NCBI GenBank assembly: GCA_013177945.1
Contig: JABLXW010000012.1
Span: forward strand, 35,615-99,614
Reading direction: 5' to 3'
Length of the DNA: 64,000 bases
Source of the DNA: Bacillota bacterium
GTDB lineage: Bacteria > Bacillota > DSM-12270 > Thermacetogeniales > Thermacetogeniaceae
The notes under the pieces were generated by a model, which was given only the letters and a program-made list of their open reading frames with translations, searched no databases and had not been told where the DNA came from. Position 1 is the stretch's first letter; each line of letters starts with the position of its first letter. This document shows, piece by piece, positions 60,004-64,000 of this stretch. Both the position numbers and the translations under genes were made by a program.

Positions 60004-61113
60004 GTGGCCGCTCTGCATTTGGTGGCGATTGAGAAGGTGCAGCCCGGAATGCGGGTAGCGCAGCCGGTTTTCGATAGCAATGGGAATCTCCTCATTCAGC
60101 AGGGGGTTGCATTGACAGAGAGGTATATCACGCGGCTTGCCTGGCGCGGGATCACTTCACTCTATGTTTACAACGAAGGCATTTCGAATCTCAATCTTAA
60201 GGTGGATGATGTAATCCGGGTTGAAACCCGCCTGCGGGCAATCCGTACGGTAAAGAAGTTGATGTCACAGGTTTCCGTTGGAGAGTGCTTTTCCGACCAG
60301 GAGGTAAAAGAGATTATAGAAAACATCGTTGACGAAATTCTTCATCACGAAGACGTGGTTGTTAACCTCTCAGATATTCGAGCGAAGCAGGACTATCATT
60401 TCGGCCATTCGGTAGGGGTTTGCGTTTTGAGTTTGCTGGCGGGGGTGATTCTGGGCTTTGACCGGGAACGCTTGAAGCGTCTGGGGGAGGCTGCAATTCT
60501 TCACGACCTGGGCAAGGTGTTCGTCCCTTCGGAAATTTTGGAAAAGCCCGGCCCCTTATCTTCGGCAGAAATGGCCGAGGTCAGACGCCATACCTGGCTG
60601 GGGTTCCGCGCCCTTTACCAGTGTTCCACCCTCGGCCCTGATCCCGCCCAGGTGGCCTTAACCCACCACGAAAGATACGATGGGAAGGGCTACCCCCTGG
60701 GTCTGGCGGGTGATGAGATCCCCGAGTTTGCCCGGATCGTTGCGCTGGCCGATGTCTTTGACGCCCTGGTCACCGACCGCGTCTACCGCAGGCATTATCT
60801 CCCTTACGAAGCCGTCGAGATTCTCACTGCCGAAACGGGAACCCACTACGATCCGAAAATTGCCCGTGCTTTTCTTTACAACATCGCTCCCTACCCTGTA
60901 GGCTCCCACGTTTCCTTGAATACAGGGGAGCTGGGGGTTGTCACGAAGGTTTGCCGGGGCTGGGGGGTCCGGCCTATCGTAACTGTTATCCGGGATGCCG
61001 AGGGGCGCCCTCTCAGGGATCCTTATCAGATTGACTTGAGATTTGCTCCTACAGTTTTTATTGTGGACCTGGTCCAGGACCAGGTTCCGGTTCGGAGGGC
61101 AGGAGCCGGGTAA
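60004..61113 (+). CDS. HD-GYP domain phosphodiesterase
   Basis: 369 residues from GTG 60004 (CTG 60013 or TTG 60019 also possible). The N-terminal 120 residues resemble the DUF3391-like region of HD-GYP proteins. The catalytic domain has HFGHSVGVCVLSLL, the HD motif in AAILHDLGKVFVP, HTWLGFRAL, and HHERYDGKGYPLGLAGDEIP, the GYP-type signature. Probably degrades cyclic di-GMP in the cytoplasm. Linked to a GGDEF gene and chemoreceptor genes. Confidence 0.92.
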   Translation: MAALHLVAIEKVQPGMRVAQPVFDSNGNLLIQQGVALTERYITRLAWRGITSLYVYNEGISNLNLKVDDVIRVETRLRAIRTVKKLMSQVSVGECFSDQEVKEIIENIVDEILHHEDVVVNLSDIRAKQDYHFGHSVGVCVLSLLAGVILGFDRERLKRLGEAAILHDLGKVFVPSEILEKPGPLSSAEMAEVRRHTWLGFRALYQCSTLGPDPAQVALTHHERYDGKGYPLGLAGDEIPEFARIVALADVFDALVTDRVYRRHYLPYEAVEILTAETGTHYDPKIARAFLYNIAPYPVGSHVSLNTGELGVVTKVCRGWGVRPIVTVIRDAEGRPLRDPYQIDLRFAPTVFIVDLVQDQVPVRRAGAG

Positions 61114-61193
61114 GTCTGGAGGCGGCAATTGAAACTTGCCTGCAAATCTGTTAAGCTGGGACTGGACGATTTTCAGGCCAGGGAGTTGTCGAA

Positions 61194-62114
61194 ATGCAGG
61201 TCGCCAGTTCGATTCTCGGTTTAATCGGAAAGACACCGGTCGTTCAGTTGAGGAAGCTGGCACCCGGGGAGGGGGCTCGCCTTCTCGTTAAACTCGAGTT
61301 TTTCAATCCTGGAGGGAGCATTAAGGACCGCATTGCTCTCGGTATGGTGGAGGCTGCAGAGAAGTCCGGCAGGCTCAAACCCGGGGGGGTGATCGTTGAA
61401 CCCACCAGCGGAAACACGGGGATCGGGCTTGCGATGGTGGCGGCTGCAAAGGGCTACCGGTTGATCATCGTCATGCCCGAAACGATGAGTCTGGAGCGCC
61501 AGAAGCTGCTCAAGGGGTTCGGGGCCGAACTGGTGCTGACGCCGGGGGAGGAAGGCATGGCCGGGGCAGTGGCACGCGCCCGGGAAATAGTTGAGCAAAA
61601 CCCGGGTTATTTTCTTCCCCAACAGTTTGAAAACCCGGCAAATCCTCAAGTTCACCGGTTGACTACAGCCCGGGAAATACTCGAGCAGTGCGGCGGCGAT
61701 CTGGCTGCTTTTGTTTGCGGGGTGGGAACCGGGGGAACTTTAACCGGTGTTGGGGAGGTTTTAAAAGAAAGAAATCCGCAGATCAGGATTATTGCGGTTG
61801 AACCTGCGGGATCTCCTGTGCTCTCCGGGGGTAAGCCCGGCAGCCACGGCATCCAGGGGATCGGTGCCGGTTTTATCCCTGCTGTTTTGAGGACCGCTCT
61901 GATCGACGAAATAATCCAGGTCAGGGATGAAGATGCCTGCGAAACTGCAAGGAAAATGATGCGTGAAGAGGGGATCCTTGCAGGAATTTCCTCCGGAGCG
62001 GCGGTTTATGCCGCCCTTCAGGTTGCCAGGAAGTTTCCCCCGGATAAGGCTGTGCTCGCAATTGCTCCCGACACTGGGGAAAGATACCTGAGCACTCCCC
62101 TTTTTCCTGCCTGA
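61194..62114 (+). CDS. cysK: Cysteine synthase A (O-acetylserine sulfhydrylase)
   Basis: 306 residues from ATG 61194. PLP-dependent enzyme making cysteine from O-acetylserine and sulfide. The PLP lysine is in [12 protein letters not shown], the substrate loop is [12 protein letters not shown], the phosphate loop is [13 protein letters not shown], and the final serine segment is [12 protein letters not shown]. No cysE or repressor is adjacent. A TGTCGAA motif directly precedes the start codon. Confidence 0.95.
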   Translation: MQVASSILGLIGKTPVVQLRKLAPGEGARLLVKLEFFNPGGSIKDRIALGMVEAAEKSGRLKPGGVIVEPTSGNTGIGLAMVAAAKGYRLIIVMPETMSLERQKLLKGFGAELVLTPGEEGMAGAVARAREIVEQNPGYFLPQQFENPANPQVHRLTTAREILEQCGGDLAAFVCGVGTGGTLTGVGEVLKERNPQIRIIAVEPAGSPVLSGGKPGSHGIQGIGAGFIPAVLRTALIDEIIQVRDEDACETARKMMREEGILAGISSGAAVYAALQVARKFPPDKAVLAIAPDTGERYLSTPLFPA

Positions 62115-62156
62115 TTTTATTGAGAGGGCAAAATACATTGTTTAAAAAAGTTTAAG

Positions 62157-62186
62157 AAGTGCAGGGTGACCGCACTTTTTTTGTTT
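62157..62186 (+). terminator. Terminator of cysK
   Basis: AAGTGC (62157-62162), loop AGGGTGACC, GCACTT (62172-62177), then TTTTT. Confidence 0.8.
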
Positions 62187-62261
62187 TTTCAGCAGGAAAT
62201 CCGTCCTAATTGTCGAATTTTATCTGCAGTGGGCAACGATGGAAAACTGGGGGGGAAGGAA

Positions 62262-63983
62262 ATGAGGATTCGGCTGCGCTGGAAATTGATGATTCTTCTT
62301 TTGGGTATGATTGTTCTGCTGTTTGGAGCGGTTGGAAATTATGCCGCAAAAACGATGTACGACAAAGTGATCGCATCTGCCCAGGAAAAACTCAAGAGCG
62401 ATTTGGCCATGGGGCGGGCCTATCTTGACCTGCGCTACCCGGGCCCCTGGGAAGTGCGGGATGGAAAGCTTTACAAAGGGGATACCCTGATGAATGGGAA
62501 CTTTGCGGCGGTGGATGCCATCGGCTCCTTGACCGGCGATACGGTAACAATTTTTCAGGGCGACACCCGGGTTGCCACCAATGTCATGAAGGAGGGAAAG
62601 CGGGCGGTAGGAACAAAGGTTGCCCCAGAGGTCGCCCAGGCTGTTCTTAAGGAGGGGCGCACCTATCTCGGAAAGGCCAATGTGGTGGGAACCTGGAACC
62701 AGACCGCTTACGAACCGATTAGAGACCGGGACGGAAAGATCATCGGCATCTGGTATGTAGGGGTCCCCCATACGGTTTATTTCAAAATGGGGGTCGAATT
62801 TGCCCGCAATCTGCTTCTTTTTGGTCTGGCAGGAGTGCTGCTTGTCGTGCTCGTTGCCTGGTTTTTTGCGGGATATATCTGCCGCCCGATTCAAAAGCTG
62901 GCTGCCGCCATGGAACAGGCGCAGGAAGGGGACTTTACGGTGCGCACAAATTTCAAGCCCCAGGACGAACTCGGGTTTCTGGGGCAGCAGTTTGACAGGA
63001 TGCTGGCAATGCTCAGCCAGCTTCTTCAGAAAGTTGTGGCAACAGGGCAGGATCTGTTCTCATCGGCCCAGCAGTTGAGCCAGGGCGCGGAAGAGGCCGC
63101 AAAAGTCACCGAGCAGATTGCCGCCACCATTGAGCAGGTTGCAACCGGAGCCGACAACCAGGCAAAGAGCGTAGATGAAACCTCAAACAGGATTAAGGAG
63201 ATGATTAAGCAGGTTCAGCAGGTGGATTTGAATTCCCAGACCGTTGCTTCTGCCTCCGAACAGGCTGGAAAGGCTGCTGAGGGCGGAAAGGAGGCGATTA
63301 CCCGTGCTGTTACGCAGATGCAGACCATTAGCGAAACGGTGAACCGCTCCGCCCAGACGGTAAGAAACCTTGGCGAAAGATCCCAGGAAATCGGGCAGAT
63401 TGTTTCCGTGATCACCGGAATTGCCGACCAGACAAACCTTCTTGCTTTAAATGCCGCCATTGAGGCTGCAAGGGCCGGCGAGCAGGGAAGAGGCTTCGCG
63501 GTGGTCGCGGATGAGGTTCGCAAGCTGGCAGAACAGTCGGCAGAGGCAGCCAAGCAGATTTCTGTTTTGATTAAGGAAATTCAGGGAGAAACAGAAAAGG
63601 CGGTCCAGGCAATGGAGGCCGGCACCGGAGAGGTTCAGCAGGGGATAAAAGTGGTGGAGGAGGCGGGGATTGCTTTTAGTGAAATCAACAGGGCAATCAA
63701 CAACGTTGCGGCGCGCATCTCAGAAGTGTTCCAGGCAACGCGGGAAATGATCCAGAGCGCCGATCAGGCTGCAGCAGCGGTGGAAAATATTGCTTCCATT
63801 TCTCAGGAAACGGCCGCCAGCGCGGAGGAGGTGGCCGCGGCAACCGAAGAGCAGACTGCAACGATGGAGGAGCTGGCCGCCTCGGCCTCATCTCTTCATA
63901 GAATTGCCGACCAGTTGCGGGAGTTAACGGAGCGCTTTAAATTGGGTGAACTCCAGGAATCACAGCCCGTTTCAGCTGAATAA
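62262..63983 (+). CDS. Methyl-accepting chemotaxis protein, second copy
   Basis: 573 residues from ATG 62262, with GGGGGGAAGGA upstream. Span 1 ([20 protein letters not shown]), an sCache-like sensor domain (about residues 40-175, with [37 protein letters not shown]), span 2 ([21 protein letters not shown]), HAMP ([21 protein letters not shown]), then the signalling helix with [20 protein letters not shown]. The sensor differs from that of the first copy, so the ligands probably differ. A TGTCGAA motif is at 62211-62217. Confidence 0.94.
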   Translation: MRIRLRWKLMILLLGMIVLLFGAVGNYAAKTMYDKVIASAQEKLKSDLAMGRAYLDLRYPGPWEVRDGKLYKGDTLMNGNFAAVDAIGSLTGDTVTIFQGDTRVATNVMKEGKRAVGTKVAPEVAQAVLKEGRTYLGKANVVGTWNQTAYEPIRDRDGKIIGIWYVGVPHTVYFKMGVEFARNLLLFGLAGVLLVVLVAWFFAGYICRPIQKLAAAMEQAQEGDFTVRTNFKPQDELGFLGQQFDRMLAMLSQLLQKVVATGQDLFSSAQQLSQGAEEAAKVTEQIAATIEQVATGADNQAKSVDETSNRIKEMIKQVQQVDLNSQTVASASEQAGKAAEGGKEAITRAVTQMQTISETVNRSAQTVRNLGERSQEIGQIVSVITGIADQTNLLALNAAIEAARAGEQGRGFAVVADEVRKLAEQSAEAAKQISVLIKEIQGETEKAVQAMEAGTGEVQQGIKVVEEAGIAFSEINRAINNVAARISEVFQATREMIQSADQAAAAVENIASISQETAASAEEVAAATEEQTATMEELAASASSLHRIADQLRELTERFKLGELQESQPVSAE

Positions 63984-64000
63984 TTTCAAAAGATCAAGGG

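Overview
The window looks like chromosome of an anaerobic Gram-positive bacterium of the Clostridia (Peptococcaceae / Moorella / Thermacetogenium-like). This is an inference from content: Firmicutes gene order (tail of a probable dnaE, then accD-accA-pfkA-pyk), a Bacillus-type TRAP protein, strong SigA-type promoters and AGGAGG ribosome sites, many GTG/TTG starts, a minimal SufBC system, selenium-associated genes, pyruvate formate-lyase, a 2-hydroxyacyl-CoA-dehydratase-type trio and a three-piece ferredoxin-domain glutamate synthase. No insertion sequence, CRISPR array, prophage or tRNA was seen. Most of the sequence is GC-rich. By eye, 15.8-17.9 kb and 42.9-45.5 kb are more AT-rich and may be acquired.

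Layout. 0-8.5 kb: probable dnaE tail, mtrB (TRAP), a DUF2007-like protein, accDA, pfkA, pyk with a PEP-utiliser tail, a sigma/anti-sigma-like pair, and a SufC/SufB-only Fe-S assembly operon. 8.6-15.8 kb: serine hydrolase, RNase P RNA with its promoter and terminator, DUF763 protein, the YedE/YedF/DUF3343 selenium-associated trio, and a YtrA-type regulator with an ABC exporter. 15.8-26.5 kb: membrane or exported proteins of unknown role, a DraG-like ADP-ribosylglycohydrolase, CCA-adding enzyme, alpha/beta hydrolase, phosphoesterase and a PASTA Ser/Thr kinase. 26.6-34.7 kb: an unrecognised conserved protein, pflB-pflA, MBL hydrolase, polysaccharide deacetylase, SIMPL protein, TadE-like pseudopilin and a VapBC module. 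34.7-40.7 kb: HTH protein and radical SAM enzyme, each preceded by the same 16-bp repeat, then two HgdB-like subunits and their ATP-dependent activator.

40.7-56.8 kb is the most interesting part: a nitrogen-assimilation island. It holds an ANTAR antitermination regulator, three glutamine synthetases and a glutamate synthase split into GltB1, GltB2 and GltB3. The regulator gene and two glnA genes are each preceded by a hexaloop hairpin overlapping the 5' arm of an intrinsic terminator, the arrangement expected of ANTAR-controlled attenuators. Between the glutamate synthase genes, in one apparent operon, lie dihydrolipoyl dehydrogenase, LipB, LipA, a stand-alone 77-residue lipoyl carrier and a fused HdrB-HdrC-like Fe-S protein. 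No GltD (NADPH) subunit is present in the window. My main hypothesis is that a lipoyl carrier shuttles electrons from NADH, through dihydrolipoyl dehydrogenase and an Hdr-like disulfide enzyme, to a ferredoxin-domain glutamate synthase.

56.9-64 kb: signalling genes (GGDEF protein, HD-GYP protein, two chemoreceptors) and cysK.
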